Below, piece after piece: positions 34,588 to 43,546 of a stretch of 64,000 nt of DNA. A program made the position numbers and the translations under genes. Origin of the DNA: Thalassospira lucentensis (GTDB lineage: Bacteria > Pseudomonadota > Alphaproteobacteria > Rhodospirillales > Thalassospiraceae); assembly GCF_011806425.1 (NCBI RefSeq), contig NZ_JAATOV010000001.1, positions 1,116,001-1,180,000 on the forward strand, read 5' to 3'. The notes beneath the pieces are model-generated. The model did not search any database. It was given only the letters and a program-made list of their open reading frames with translations, and was not told the DNA's origin. Each line of letters begins with the position of its first letter. Position 1 is the first letter of the stretch.

Positions 34588-35544
34588 TTAAACCGTAAAC
34601 GGCACGTCCTTACCCGCAACAAATGCATCGATGTTATCAAGTGCGCGGAAGCCCATGGCATTTCGGGTTTCGACGGTGGCCGAACCCAGATGCGGCAGCA
34701 AGAACGTGTTTTTCAAGTCGCGATAAGCCGGTTCGATGTTGGGTTCACCGGCAAAAACATCCAATCCGGCCGCTGTGAGCTTGCCTGATTTAAGTGCTGC
34801 GATCAGGTCGCCGTCATTGACCACATCGCCCCGTGCGGTGTTCACAATGATCGCCCCATCGGGCAGCTTGGCAATGAAGTCGCGATTGACCATGCCCTTG
34901 GTTTCCGCGGTCGAAGGGCAATGAAGCGACAAGAAATCACAATGAGGCAGCAGGTCATCGATGCTGTCGTGATAGGTGGCACCTTGTTCCTGATCTTTGG
35001 GCAATTGGCGGCGATTGAAATAATGAACGTCCATATCAAACCCGCTTGCGCGTTTGGCAACGGCCTGTCCGATGCGGCCCATGCCAATGATGCCCAGTTT
35101 CTTGCCGGTGACCTGTGTGCCCATCAAATGGGTCGGGCGCCAGCTTGACCATGTAGCGTTGCGCACTTCTGCTTCGCCTTCGCTGGCACGCCGTGCGGCG
35201 CCCAGAATCAAAAGCCACGCAATATCAGCGGTGGCATCGGTCAAAACACCGGGTGTGTTGCCGATAATCACGCCTTTTTTGCGCGCCGCATCCAAATCAA
35301 TATGATCGGTCCCGACCGAAAATGTGGCGATGATTTTGACACTGTCTGGCAGTTCGTCAAAAAAGTCCGCATCAATCGGATCGCCCACCGACACAAGGGC
35401 GGCATCCGCACCGTGACACAGCGCAAGGATTTCGTTGCGCGACAATGGATCGTCGTCTTCCTGGGTGCGAATGTCATAGGTCTCAGATGCCCGTTTCGCA
35501 ACGGCGTCGGGAAGTCGGCGGGTAACGGCAAGAACCGGTTTCAT
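34588..35544 (-). CDS. 2-hydroxyacid dehydrogenase, glyoxylate/hydroxypyruvate reductase type
   Basis: A 318-residue D-isomer-specific 2-hydroxyacid dehydrogenase. The NAD(P) fold has GKKLGIIGMGRIGQAVAKRA near residue 148-166. Catalytic Arg, Glu and His are in VNTARGDVV, DVFAGEPN and LLPHLGSAT. The pattern is closest to glyoxylate reductases (GyaR/GhrB-like), which reduce glyoxylate or hydroxypyruvate to glycolate or glycerate. The next residues after the GxGxxG strand (FNRRQ) favour NADPH. It is followed on the same strand by a membrane protein gene upstream, 44 bases away, possibly in one unit. Confidence 0.92.
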   Translation of the reverse strand: MKPVLAVTRRLPDAVAKRASETYDIRTQEDDDPLSRNEILALCHGADAALVSVGDPIDADFFDELPDSVKIIATFSVGTDHIDLDAARKKGVIIGNTPGVLTDATADIAWLLILGAARRASEGEAEVRNATWSSWRPTHLMGTQVTGKKLGIIGMGRIGQAVAKRASGFDMDVHYFNRRQLPKDQEQGATYHDSIDDLLPHCDFLSLHCPSTAETKGMVNRDFIAKLPDGAIIVNTARGDVVNDGDLIAALKSGKLTAAGLDVFAGEPNIEPAYRDLKNTFLLPHLGSATVETRNAMGFRALDNIDAFVAGKDVPFTV

Positions 35545-35588
35545 GATGTGTTTCTCCCTGATGAGGATGATTTTTGTCGTTTATATTT

Positions 35589-36164
35589 TTAGAATAATTG
35601 TCCCATTGCCAGCCGGATCCCGATGGACGTGATCACCATCGATAACAGGAAATCGGCCAACACAATCGCACTGGCGGTCGGGATGGGGACGGACAAGGTT
35701 AAACGCGCGATATAGACGCCGTAAACCAGCATGGCGATGACGGCAATCATGACAAAGCCACCTGGACCCAGCATCGGGAACAAGGTGCCAAGCGCAAGGG
35801 CGAAAAGATAAACCGCCATTTGCAAAACGCTGGACCAGTTATAGACCGTGATAAACCCGATATAGCGTTCCGCCCGCCCCAAAAGCGGCAGCACCTGATG
35901 TATCAAAACCGGAAATGCCAGCCATTTGATGACAAATGCGACGATTTCGACGGTCATATAACGCCCAACCGGGAAGTTTTCCGGCGCGTCGAGCAAATCG
36001 TGCCAGCGTAAAAAGGCAAAGGCCGGAAAGACGATCACGGCGGCGAAGAAGGATCGCCAAAATCCGCTGATGGAATAGTTAAAAAATGTCAGACCCTTAG
36101 CGTCGCCACGGGCAATGCGCCAAGTGCCGTAAAGCGCACGGAGGGTTTCGGTCGACATATTCAT
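35589..36164 (-). CDS. Integral membrane protein, unknown function (possibly Yip1-like)
   Basis: A 191-residue protein with about five hydrophobic helices (for example SFFAAVIVFPAFAFL, FVIKWLAFPVLIHQVL, VLQMAVYLFALALGTLF, VMIAVIAMLVYGVYIA). The N-terminal part LRALYGTWRIARGDAKGLTF and the central YIGFITVYNWSSVLQ look conserved. It recalls the Yip1/YckC-type families in layout, but I do not recognise it. It starts with MNMSTETLRAL; there may be cotranscription with the dehydrogenase downstream. No function proposed. Confidence 0.6.
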   Translation of the reverse strand: MNMSTETLRALYGTWRIARGDAKGLTFFNYSISGFWRSFFAAVIVFPAFAFLRWHDLLDAPENFPVGRYMTVEIVAFVIKWLAFPVLIHQVLPLLGRAERYIGFITVYNWSSVLQMAVYLFALALGTLFPMLGPGGFVMIAVIAMLVYGVYIARLTLSVPIPTASAIVLADFLLSMVITSIGIRLAMGQLF

Positions 36165-36345
36165 GCGGGGCTGTTTTCCGGTCTGTGGGGCGAATGTGAA
36201 GCAGAATGTGTATCAGGCCGTTTATGGTCCGCAAACAGCTTATCGCTGATTGACCATCCTTCACAAGATACCCGTAACCAGCGTCATTGTCTGCAACGTC
36301 GATGGTTGGCGTTGGGGATCGCAAACGTGGGGTGACGGAAAAAAG

Positions 36346-36960
36346 ATGCAGGACGAATCAGACCAAGATGCGTTGCGTTTGTCCTTTATCGAGGCGACCG
36401 AACCCGGATCCTTAACACTGGCACGACATTATCTTGAAATGGCAACAAGCCAGCATCACAGCAAGCGCGACTATGCACTTTCATTGTTTGATAAGGCGGA
36501 TCAGATTTTTGTCCGGCATTTATCCAAGGCCCGCGACGCAGCAATTGCTGGGTTGTCGCTAAGCCTTAATAACCGTGCGGCCCTTGAAATCGATGCGGGG
36601 CAATGGGAATGGGCGATTGATGCGGCATCGCAGGCAGTTGCGTTGCGCCGCGACCGATTAAATGCCTGTGTCGGGCGCAAGGATGATTTGGAACGCTTGG
36701 ATCTTGGTTATTCACTCGCGGCACTGGTTTTGGCAATGCGCGGTTCTGGGCAGCCTGATCTTGCCCGCGAAGCCGCGGCAGAGGCGCTTCGGGTTTTGGG
36801 CCGATTTGCCGGAATGAATGATCAGGATGCGTTTATCTTGCTGACCAAGCTGATTTGTATCTATGCCGAGCTTTGTCAGGATACAGGCCACCTGCCCGAC
36901 GCAGGATTGCTGTTGCCGTTGGCACAGGCATTTTACAAAAGCAAAACGGGCGCATCATAG
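36346..36960 (+). CDS. Hypothetical helical protein, TPR-like
   Basis: About 204 residues from the ATG at 36346 (MQDESDQDALRLSF), with GGAAAAAAG before it; an open frame from 36250 adds 32 less plausible residues. The sequence is nearly all alpha-helical and has repeated A-x-x-G-L-S-L-S-L-N-N-R and W-A-I-D-A-A-S-Q-A-V patterns spaced about 35 residues, like tetratricopeptide repeats. No signal peptide. It may be a protein-interaction scaffold; no partner can be named. It is flanked by convergent genes and a strong terminator downstream. Confidence 0.55.
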   Translation: MQDESDQDALRLSFIEATEPGSLTLARHYLEMATSQHHSKRDYALSLFDKADQIFVRHLSKARDAAIAGLSLSLNNRAALEIDAGQWEWAIDAASQAVALRRDRLNACVGRKDDLERLDLGYSLAALVLAMRGSGQPDLAREAAAEALRVLGRFAGMNDQDAFILLTKLICIYAELCQDTGHLPDAGLLLPLAQAFYKSKTGAS

Positions 36961-37020
36961 GATGGTGGCGTCCAATCTATCGTGACGCATTATTTTGAGC
37001 GGCACAGCAAACACCCAACA

Positions 37021-37056
37021 AAAAAGGCGCAACCCGTGGTATCGGGTTGCGCCTTT
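37021..37056. terminator. Bidirectional terminator
   Basis: AAAGGCGCAACCCG and CGGGTTGCGCCTTT are perfect 14-base arms around TGGTAT, between convergent genes. Confidence 0.85.
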
Positions 37057-37079
37057 GATGATTTTGTCAAAGCCAGGTT

Positions 37080-38561
37080 TTAGCTGCTGCTTTGGACAGA
37101 CCAAGTCAGGGTGACTTCCTTGTTGGCGGGGACTTTGATGTCCCAGGTAATCATGCCCGGCTGGTCCATGTTGTGTTTGTAGTTCGACGTATTGACCACC
37201 CAGTCGGTCGGCATGTTTTCGTTAATGGTGACCGTTTCGTCGCGCGAACTGCTATTTGTAATTTTCCATTCCAGATCGGCGGTGACCGCATCAGGCATGT
37301 TTTTACGTGCCTTGCGGCTAAAGGACGTGACGTTACGGGTGCCTGAAATATCGCTGGCTTTACCAAGACGCAGGGTGGCATCACGGCCAACCGGGGTCAG
37401 GGACAGGGAATCTTCGCCAACAAAACGCGCATCCCCTGATGTGCTATCGGCAAAGACGCGCACGACACCTGCTGGCCACGGGCTTTTTTCGTCCTTGCCA
37501 CCTTCATTGGTGATTTCGATTTCAAGGTTCGGACGGACAAAGTCCGGTTTGCCATTCTGGCCCATGCTATAGGCGTTGCTTGACCCATTGAAAATCGCAC
37601 GACGTTTAACCGGAAGGGCCTGCTTATCAATAAGCGGCAGCATCACGGTATCGCCGTCCTGCATCGAAAGACCGTCAAACGGGCCGTACACATGCAGGTT
37701 TTCGAATTTCTCGCGTTCCGGCGCAGCACCTGCTGAGTCCGACATCGAGGCGGTCATCATTTCGTTGCGCGCAGCCTTGGCGACATACATCGGCGACTGG
37801 CTTGCACGGTTTGGATCGCCCGCGACAAGGCGCAATTGCGCGTCCTCAAATGCAGTGCCAGACTGGTTGTTAACCCGTGCAATGGCCGAAAGCATTAAGC
37901 GGTTGGCGGTGCTGTCATACTGCCCGACATAGGATGTGGTCCAGCTGATCCCGCTTAAAAGATACGCCATGGAAACATGGTCAAGGGCGGCACCGGTGGC
38001 AATGTCGGCTTCCATCACTGGGGCGGCTGAAAAGTCATCGGGCAGTTTGTCGATGATAATTTGGTTGATCGGCACCTGTTCAACGCCGGCATCGGTTTTG
38101 ACCAATGCCATGCGCGACAGCGACAACAATGTCCCTTCGATCAGGTCATCATCGCGCCGGATCGTGACTTCCTTGCCAATCTGACTGCGCAGAAGCCCTG
38201 TGATGGCATCCGGGCCATTCACAGTATTGCGAAGTGACGTCCAGACAAGGTTGCTGTCTTTGGCGGTACCGAGCAAAAACGTATCGTCCATCACCGTCGG
38301 TGCAATGCCATCAATCGCCAAAAGGCTTTGCCCATCCGGGATGGATGCGCTGCGCTGTTCGGCAATCATCGCCAGATTGCCGGGATAAACATTGAGCTGC
38401 AATTTGGTACGATTGTTTGCCGAAACGGGAATTGCGGTATGAAGTTTGGCCCGTGTTTCGCCAGCGTCCTGTGCGCGCGCCGCGTCCATTTCAGGACCAA
38501 GAAAAACAGCTGACCCTAAAAGTGCGGCCAGCGCAAAACGATTTCGCAATGCTGCAGACAT
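37080..38561 (-). CDS. DUF4139 domain protein, secreted
   Basis: A 493-residue protein with a signal peptide (LAALLGSAVFLGPEMDAARAQ). The body fits DUF4139: YLLSGISWTTSYVGQYDSTA is the family's core line (L-S-G-I-S-W-x-x-x-Y-V), then FEDAQLRLVAGDPNRA and the late beta-rich segment YKHNMDQPGMITWDI and KEVTLTWSVQSSS. It is likely periplasmic or envelope-associated. DUF4139 proteins have no settled role. It is a single gene with a terminator behind it. Confidence 0.75.
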   Translation of the reverse strand: MSAALRNRFALAALLGSAVFLGPEMDAARAQDAGETRAKLHTAIPVSANNRTKLQLNVYPGNLAMIAEQRSASIPDGQSLLAIDGIAPTVMDDTFLLGTAKDSNLVWTSLRNTVNGPDAITGLLRSQIGKEVTIRRDDDLIEGTLLSLSRMALVKTDAGVEQVPINQIIIDKLPDDFSAAPVMEADIATGAALDHVSMAYLLSGISWTTSYVGQYDSTANRLMLSAIARVNNQSGTAFEDAQLRLVAGDPNRASQSPMYVAKAARNEMMTASMSDSAGAAPEREKFENLHVYGPFDGLSMQDGDTVMLPLIDKQALPVKRRAIFNGSSNAYSMGQNGKPDFVRPNLEIEITNEGGKDEKSPWPAGVVRVFADSTSGDARFVGEDSLSLTPVGRDATLRLGKASDISGTRNVTSFSRKARKNMPDAVTADLEWKITNSSSRDETVTINENMPTDWVVNTSNYKHNMDQPGMITWDIKVPANKEVTLTWSVQSSS

Positions 38562-38722
38562 TAACGATCCCCTGTTTGGTTAAAATGAATTTATGGATGC
38601 TACCTTCACGTGAAAAAATGGCAGCATCATGGAGGGGGATCGATAAATTTAAGTCGATTCAGATGACTATCCCCTTGAAATCGCGAAAAATAGGACGTGA
38701 ATAAGCGTACCTTAATGCAGAA

Positions 38723-38751
38723 AACCGGTGCCCATTGCGGGACACCGGTGC
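38723..38751 (-). terminator. Terminator after fliW
   Basis: On the minus strand the stem is CACCGGTG ... CACCGGTTTT: ACCGGTG and CACCGGT arms with a 12-base loop and a short T-run. It is 50 bases after the fliW stop. The rest of 38562-38802 holds no gene I can support. Confidence 0.7.
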
Positions 38752-38802
38752 CAAGTAATTGATTGCATCTGCGCGGTTTCGCGCCACGAGGTCTGTATGC
38801 TT

Positions 38803-39291
38803 TTATTCTACGACGTGATGGGCTTCGTAATGTCCGGCGTCAGGCAGGTTGTGTTGGTAGGCGGACTGACGCTCGGTATCAAGAATGATTGGTGCCCGCA
38901 AATTGACCGACATGGATACATCTGCATTGTCATCTGATTTGTGCAGCGTGACAATCAACAGGACAGCACCTTGATCCCTTTTAACGCCGTGGATGGTGAA
39001 AGCCTGTTCAAGGTGCTCCTGCTGGATCGTGTCGCTCTCGATATTGTAAGGCGCGACGATGAAGGCCAGCTCCGGCTCTGTCAGGCATTGCATCAACAGA
39101 AAGTTGCTTTCCCCTTCGCCCGGGAAGTTCGCCAGTGCAAAGACGTTGTGATCGGGGAAGCCTTTAAGGCCAGCGGGAAAGTAAATGGCTTTGTCCCATT
39201 CAAATTCGCGTTCGCCAAACAGGGTCGTTAACCTTACAGATCCCTCAACCGTCGTCGTTTCCAAGGGCGTTGGTTCTGTCGGTGTCACCAT
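38803..39291 (-). CDS. fliW: Flagellar assembly factor FliW
   Basis: A 162-residue FliW protein. Family lines include FEWDKAIYFPAGLKGFPDHN, LLMQCLTEPELAFIVAPYNI and VTLHKSDDNADVSMSVNLRAPIIL (shown in parts). FliW binds flagellin and antagonises the translational regulator CsrA, linking flagellin export to its synthesis. In many genomes csrA is adjacent; here it is not within the neighbouring non-coding stretches. The gene appears to be monocistronic. Confidence 0.92.
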   Translation of the reverse strand: MVTPTEPTPLETTTVEGSVRLTTLFGEREFEWDKAIYFPAGLKGFPDHNVFALANFPGEGESNFLLMQCLTEPELAFIVAPYNIESDTIQQEHLEQAFTIHGVKRDQGAVLLIVTLHKSDDNADVSMSVNLRAPIILDTERQSAYQHNLPDAGHYEAHHVVE

Positions 39292-39399
39292 GGCTTCCTC
39301 CTGCTGATTATTGTTCAGCGCAATTGAATTAGGTTCATCGCATTTTGGGTCGTTCTACAGAGATTTCAAGAGCCTAGATCGGAAATGCTTGCTGTATGC

Positions 39400-40794
39400 T
39401 TAAGGAGCCGCCAGGCCTGTTTCGGGTGTGTGGTGAAATAAAACCGATATCGGTTCGCTCAATCCTTTGACCCGAATAGATTCGCGTTGATCATGGTGCT
39501 GCAACAACACATTGCCGGAAACCGGACTTTCGGCGCGAATTTTTTGGGCGAAACTCTCGCTCATGACCGTATCGGTTTTAAGCTTGCGCGTGGCGCGTTC
39601 CAGCCGGGCGGCAAGGTTAACGGTGGCCCCGATTACCGCGGGTGTGACGGCTTCGCTTTGGCCAATGTCGCCGACAACAGCCGGACCGAAATTAAGCCCG
39701 ACACCGATGCGAAGCGGCAGTCCACCATCGGCGGGTTCACGGTTTTGCCACTCGGCAACCTGGGATACGATGGCCTGACTGGCACATAGGGCATTTGCCG
39801 CCGGGCAGGCGACGTCGTCAAAGGCCGCAAAGCTCGCCATGACGGCATCGCCAATATATTTTTCAACAATCCCCCCATATGCCCCAATTTGGGTCGTGGC
39901 GATCTGGTGAAACTGGTTGAGGAACCGCATGACGTCTTGCGGGTCGCGTTTTTCGGCGAAACTGGAAAAACCGATAATGTCGGCGAACATAATGACGCAT
40001 TCGCGCCGTTCACCAATCCGAATAGGTTCATCGCGATCGGCAAGCCGGTCGGCCAGAACCGTTGGGAAATACCGTGCAAGATTGCCGTGCGCGCGTTCGG
40101 CGGCTGCGAACTGATTGATCAGCACGCGCAACCGCGACACCATCACCGCACAGGCCAGCGTAAAGACAACGACGATAATGACCTGTTCGGCCAAGGCGGA
40201 AATATCGACAAATTCCGGCAGGTTGTGGGTGTCGATCAATTCTTGCTGTGTCGGGTTCCAGTCATCGCCAAAATGCTGTGACACGATCACGCCCGGTCGG
40301 TTCATGAGCCAGAGGATGGCCGCAACCCATGCCGTGAATAACCAAAAGCCAAACCACAGGATCAGGCGCGGCGAAAAGGTCATGATGACCAACGCCATCA
40401 TGATCATGGAAAAGACAACGCCGCGGTCACGCACAACGAAACCATATAGCCACGCCGGATGGTCGGTCAGCGGATTAAGCGGATCGGGCACGACAGAAAC
40501 ATAAACAATCAGCCCGGCATCAACCACGGCCAAAAGATACAAAAGCCAGACCCATCGACCCCCGCGCGCGGCAACCAGCAACTGGATGAAAACGCCCGGA
40601 ATGAACCAGCCCAGAACTTCGAGCAATTTATAAAGCGTGCCGGTGGGTTCATCGGGTTTGCTAAATAAAAGCAGGATAAAGGCCAGCATGCAGATGCGCA
40701 AAAACGCAACCACAATCAGCCCGCGCTTTTCTTCGCGTGCGACAAGGCGGTCAAACAATGACGTCGACGGTTCAGTTTCTGATTGCATCTGCAA
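39400..40794 (-). CDS. Class III adenylate/guanylate cyclase, membrane-bound
   Basis: A 464-residue protein. The first half holds about six membrane helices (starting LIVVAFLRICMLAFILLLFS). The second half is a class III cyclase domain with both metal-binding Asp (VIMFADIIGFSSFAE and YIGDAVMASF) and the transition-state pair in VNLAARLERATRK. It should make cAMP (or cGMP). Its N-terminus overlaps the end of a CRP-like gene on the same strand by 23 bases, so the sensor and enzyme are probably expressed together. The residues that choose ATP over GTP were not assessed. Confidence 0.9.
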   Translation of the reverse strand: MQMQSETEPSTSLFDRLVAREEKRGLIVVAFLRICMLAFILLLFSKPDEPTGTLYKLLEVLGWFIPGVFIQLLVAARGGRWVWLLYLLAVVDAGLIVYVSVVPDPLNPLTDHPAWLYGFVVRDRGVVFSMIMMALVIMTFSPRLILWFGFWLFTAWVAAILWLMNRPGVIVSQHFGDDWNPTQQELIDTHNLPEFVDISALAEQVIIVVVFTLACAVMVSRLRVLINQFAAAERAHGNLARYFPTVLADRLADRDEPIRIGERRECVIMFADIIGFSSFAEKRDPQDVMRFLNQFHQIATTQIGAYGGIVEKYIGDAVMASFAAFDDVACPAANALCASQAIVSQVAEWQNREPADGGLPLRIGVGLNFGPAVVGDIGQSEAVTPAVIGATVNLAARLERATRKLKTDTVMSESFAQKIRAESPVSGNVLLQHHDQRESIRVKGLSEPISVLFHHTPETGLAAP

Positions 40795-41506
40795 GAAGTT
40801 GGTTGAGGCCGTCCCGATCCTTGATCACCAAGCGACCGTCACGGCGTGTGATCAGGTCACGTTTTTCAAGTTCACGCAGCTTTTTGTTCACCGCTTCGCG
40901 GGTCACACCCAGCATAAGCCCAAGTTCCTGCTGTGACAGGGGCAGGGCAATGCGAATACCTTCGGGGTCCGGGCCGCCGTGGCGTTCGGCAAGCCACAAA
41001 ATACGTTTGATCAGTCGCGCCATAAGATCCAGGAAATTGGCATCTTCAAGCAGACTGCTGACCCAGCGCAACCGACGGCACAGAAGGGCGGTGATATGGC
41101 GGCGCAGCGGTGCTTCGCGGTCAAAAATTTCAAAGAAGGCATCGCGCGAAATAAACAAGAATCGCGTTGGCCCCACCGCACGCGCGGTCGCGGTGCGCGG
41201 TTCGCCGTCCAAAAGGGCGATTTCGCCAAATACGGCACCGGGTGCCAGAACGTTCAACACGATTTCTTTGCCGGTTTCCGATACCGAAGAAATGCGCACT
41301 TTGCCCGCTTCGACGGCATAAAGACCGTCGGCCGGGGCCCCTTTTTCAAACAGCAATTGCCCATCTTCAAGCCGACGCACGGTTGCCTGATTAGACAGCT
41401 GTTCAAGCAGTTCAGGATCAAGATCCTCAAACAGGAAGCTGCCCGCCAGAATGCGCGAGGCGATTTTTGCAAGTTGCGGTGATGTGGGGTCGGTCAGAGT
41501 GTTCAC
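40772..41506 (-). CDS. Crp/Fnr family transcriptional regulator
   Basis: About 244 residues from the GTG at 41506; the frame is open to 41611 and a GTG at 41515 is equally possible. The cyclic-nucleotide-binding domain is at about 30-150 (GKVRISSVSETGKEIVLNVL, FGEIALLDGEPRTATARAVG with the Glu and Arg that hold cAMP). A long helix follows, then a winged helix with LPLSQQELGLMLGVTREAVN and KKLRELEKRDLITRRDGRL. The F-G-E...R-T-A pattern suggests true cyclic-nucleotide binding. The gene overlaps the cyclase gene downstream, which implies a local cAMP circuit. Confidence 0.9.
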   Translation of the reverse strand: MNTLTDPTSPQLAKIASRILAGSFLFEDLDPELLEQLSNQATVRRLEDGQLLFEKGAPADGLYAVEAGKVRISSVSETGKEIVLNVLAPGAVFGEIALLDGEPRTATARAVGPTRFLFISRDAFFEIFDREAPLRRHITALLCRRLRWVSSLLEDANFLDLMARLIKRILWLAERHGGPDPEGIRIALPLSQQELGLMLGVTREAVNKKLRELEKRDLITRRDGRLVIKDRDGLNQLLADAIRN

Positions 41507-41918
41507 AGAATTCACTTCGGAAAAAGGTGTTGCGTCAGATACGCGGATTAATTCTACAGTTAAACTAGCACAAACACAGGAATTTACAGCAATCAGTTTT
41601 GCACGTGCCACGGTTTGTTTTTACCGCGCACACCATCTTGTTGTGCTTGGCCGACGAACCGCGATCTCGATCATAAAAGCCATATCGTTAGCGGTTGGTT
41701 AGGACGGGGCGTTACGCCGCTTGTTATCGGTGAAATCACGTCATCGAGAAAAAAGAACCGGCGATATAGGTCAAAAGACAAAGGTTTGGTCTTTGAACTG
41801 ACAAAGTGACATCGTATCTTATGGTCGATGGTGAAAAGCTACCTTCACGACGGGCTGAAATTGCGCGGAATGTTCGCGAAGTGACAGCGCGTATCAAACA
41901 AGATTCAGGGGAATAAAA

Positions 41919-42365
41919 ATGAGCGTGTCGGAAATTCTTGTCATTAATGGGCCGAACCTGAATCTGCTTGGCCAACGCCAGCCTGAGATTTATGGGCATG
42001 ACACGCTGGAATCGATTGAAACGAAATGCGCCGCACTGGCCAAAGAATTGAATGTCAGCGTGCGGTTCGCGCAATCGAACCACGAAGGTGCGATTATTGA
42101 TCTGATCCATGAAGCCCGCGAAAAATCAGCCGCCATTATTATAAATGCCGGCGCCTATACCCACACGTCGATTGCCATTCACGATGCGCTAAAAACGTTT
42201 GAGGGGTATATCATCGAGCTTCATATTTCCAATCCCCATGCCCGCGAAGAATTTCGCCATACAAGCTGGATCAGCTCCGTCGCGGATGCGGTAATGGCCG
42301 GTGCGGGGGCTTATGGCTATGAACTGGCAACCCGTTTGGCGGCAGAGAAAATTTCTGCGGCATAG
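41919..42365 (+). CDS. aroQ: 3-dehydroquinate dehydratase, type II
   Basis: A 148-residue type II dehydroquinase of the shikimate pathway. Catalytic residues are in INGPNLNLLGQRQPEIYG (Arg and Tyr), QSNHEGAIID, INAGAYTHTSIAIHDAL (Asn, His) and ELHISNPHAREEFRH (His, Arg). Length is standard for the dodecameric family. In many alphaproteobacteria it precedes accB-accC, but those genes are not here. It stands on its own between a CRP-like gene and recR. Confidence 0.97.
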   Translation: MSVSEILVINGPNLNLLGQRQPEIYGHDTLESIETKCAALAKELNVSVRFAQSNHEGAIIDLIHEAREKSAAIIINAGAYTHTSIAIHDALKTFEGYIIELHISNPHAREEFRHTSWISSVADAVMAGAGAYGYELATRLAAEKISAA

Positions 42366-42437
42366 CCATCTTTTCCATTGTGAAATAAGACGTTTGTCGT
42401 TTGAATAATTGCGGCAATCCGCCCCGGCCTAATCAAT

Positions 42438-42463
42438 AAGCAGCTTTAAAGGCTGCGTTTTTG
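42438..42463 (+). terminator. Weak terminator after aroQ
   Basis: GCAGC and GCTGC arms around TTTAAAG, followed by GTTTTT. Short five-base stem, so efficiency is uncertain. Confidence 0.4.
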
Positions 42464-42510
42464 ATAGGGTGACAGGCGCATGGCCGCAGAGGCGGTTTTG
42501 GGGTGATTTG

Positions 42511-43104
42511 TTAAACCGAACTTCGGGACCGAAGGGCGGCTGCAAGCGTGCCATCATCAAGATAATCAAGCTCGCCGCCAACCGGGACACCATGGGCAAG
42601 ACGGGTTACCTTGACCCCGGTTTCGATCAGCCGTTCGGTGATGTAATGGGCGGTGGTTTGACCATCGACCGTGGCATTGGTCGCCAGAATGACTTCGGTG
42701 ACGGCCTCATTGCGGGCACGATTGATCAGCTGATCGATCTTCAAGTCATCGGGGCCAATGCCATCAAGTGGCGATAGGGTGCCGCCCAGCACATGGTATT
42801 GACCTTTGAATGACGCCCCACGTTCAAGCGCCCAAAGGTCTTGGACTTCTTCAACGACGCAAATGATATCGGCGGTGCGGGTTTGGTCCGCACAGATATG
42901 GCACGGATCGGTAACATCGATATTGCCGCAGTTTTCGCACGTGGTCATGGCGTCGGCCGTCGCACGCAGGGAGTCGGACAGCGGGATCATTAACATTTCG
43001 GGTTTTTTGAGCATCTGCAGCACCGCACGGCGTGCCGATCGCGGCCCAAGGCCGGGCAGGCGCGACAGAAGTTTGATCAGATTTTCGATTTCCCGTCCGG
43101 TCAT
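42511..43104 (-). CDS. recR: Recombination mediator protein RecR
   Basis: A 197-residue RecR. It has the N-terminal helix-hairpin-helix ([20 protein letters not shown]), the four-Cys zinc finger ([16 protein letters not shown]) and the Toprim domain ([40 protein letters not shown]). It helps load RecA at gaps with RecFO. The gene is downstream of ybaB and dnaX on the same strand, the standard order in many bacteria. The 118-base gap to ybaB is larger than usual. Confidence 0.96.
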   Translation of the reverse strand: MTGREIENLIKLLSRLPGLGPRSARRAVLQMLKKPEMLMIPLSDSLRATADAMTTCENCGNIDVTDPCHICADQTRTADIICVVEEVQDLWALERGASFKGQYHVLGGTLSPLDGIGPDDLKIDQLINRARNEAVTEVILATNATVDGQTTAHYITERLIETGVKVTRLAHGVPVGGELDYLDDGTLAAALRSRSSV

Positions 43105-43222
43105 CGTGACCCCGTTTTTGGTTTTGCGTGTGTTTAGCTTGTATCAAAAACAAAGGGCGGCGCAATGCCACCCTTCATTCTGCGCGATAAAACGCGAAAT
43201 TTTCAAATGATCCGATGGGCGA

Positions 43223-43546
43223 TCAAAACGGCAGTTTGAAACCTTCTGGCAGGTTCATGCCACCGGTGACGTCCTTCATCTTCTCCTGAACCTGGGCTTC
43301 TACTTTGACCTTGGCGTCGTTATAGGCAGCCACGATCAGGTCTTCGAGAACCTCGGTATCGTTCGGATCAACGATGCTTTTATCAAGCGAAAGGCCACGC
43401 ATTTCGCCTTTGCCATTAAGCATCACTTTGACCATACCAGCACCGGACTGACCTTCGATTTCAAGTTCAACCAGGGCTTCTTGCATGTCCTGCATTTTGG
43501 ACTGCATTTGCTGGGCTTGTTTGAGCATCCCTGCAAGATTCTTCAT
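43223..43546 (-). CDS. YbaB/EbfC family nucleoid-associated protein
   Basis: A 107-residue DNA-binding protein of the YbaB/EbfC family: LAGMLKQAQQMQSKMQDMQE, then LEIEGQSGAGMVKVMLNGKG and VLEDLIVAAYNDAKVKVEAQ. Relatives bind DNA as tweezer-like dimers. It overlaps the end of dnaX by four bases (ATGA) and precedes recR, a conserved trio. Confidence 0.95.
   Translation of the reverse strand: MKNLAGMLKQAQQMQSKMQDMQEALVELEIEGQSGAGMVKVMLNGKGEMRGLSLDKSIVDPNDTEVLEDLIVAAYNDAKVKVEAQVQEKMKDVTGGMNLPEGFKLPF

Noticed and set aside
38602-38617. A second parS-like site (ACCTTCACGTGAAAAA)
   Set aside because: It shares only the central TTCACGTGAA and misses several outer bases of the palindrome; by chance such cores are common.
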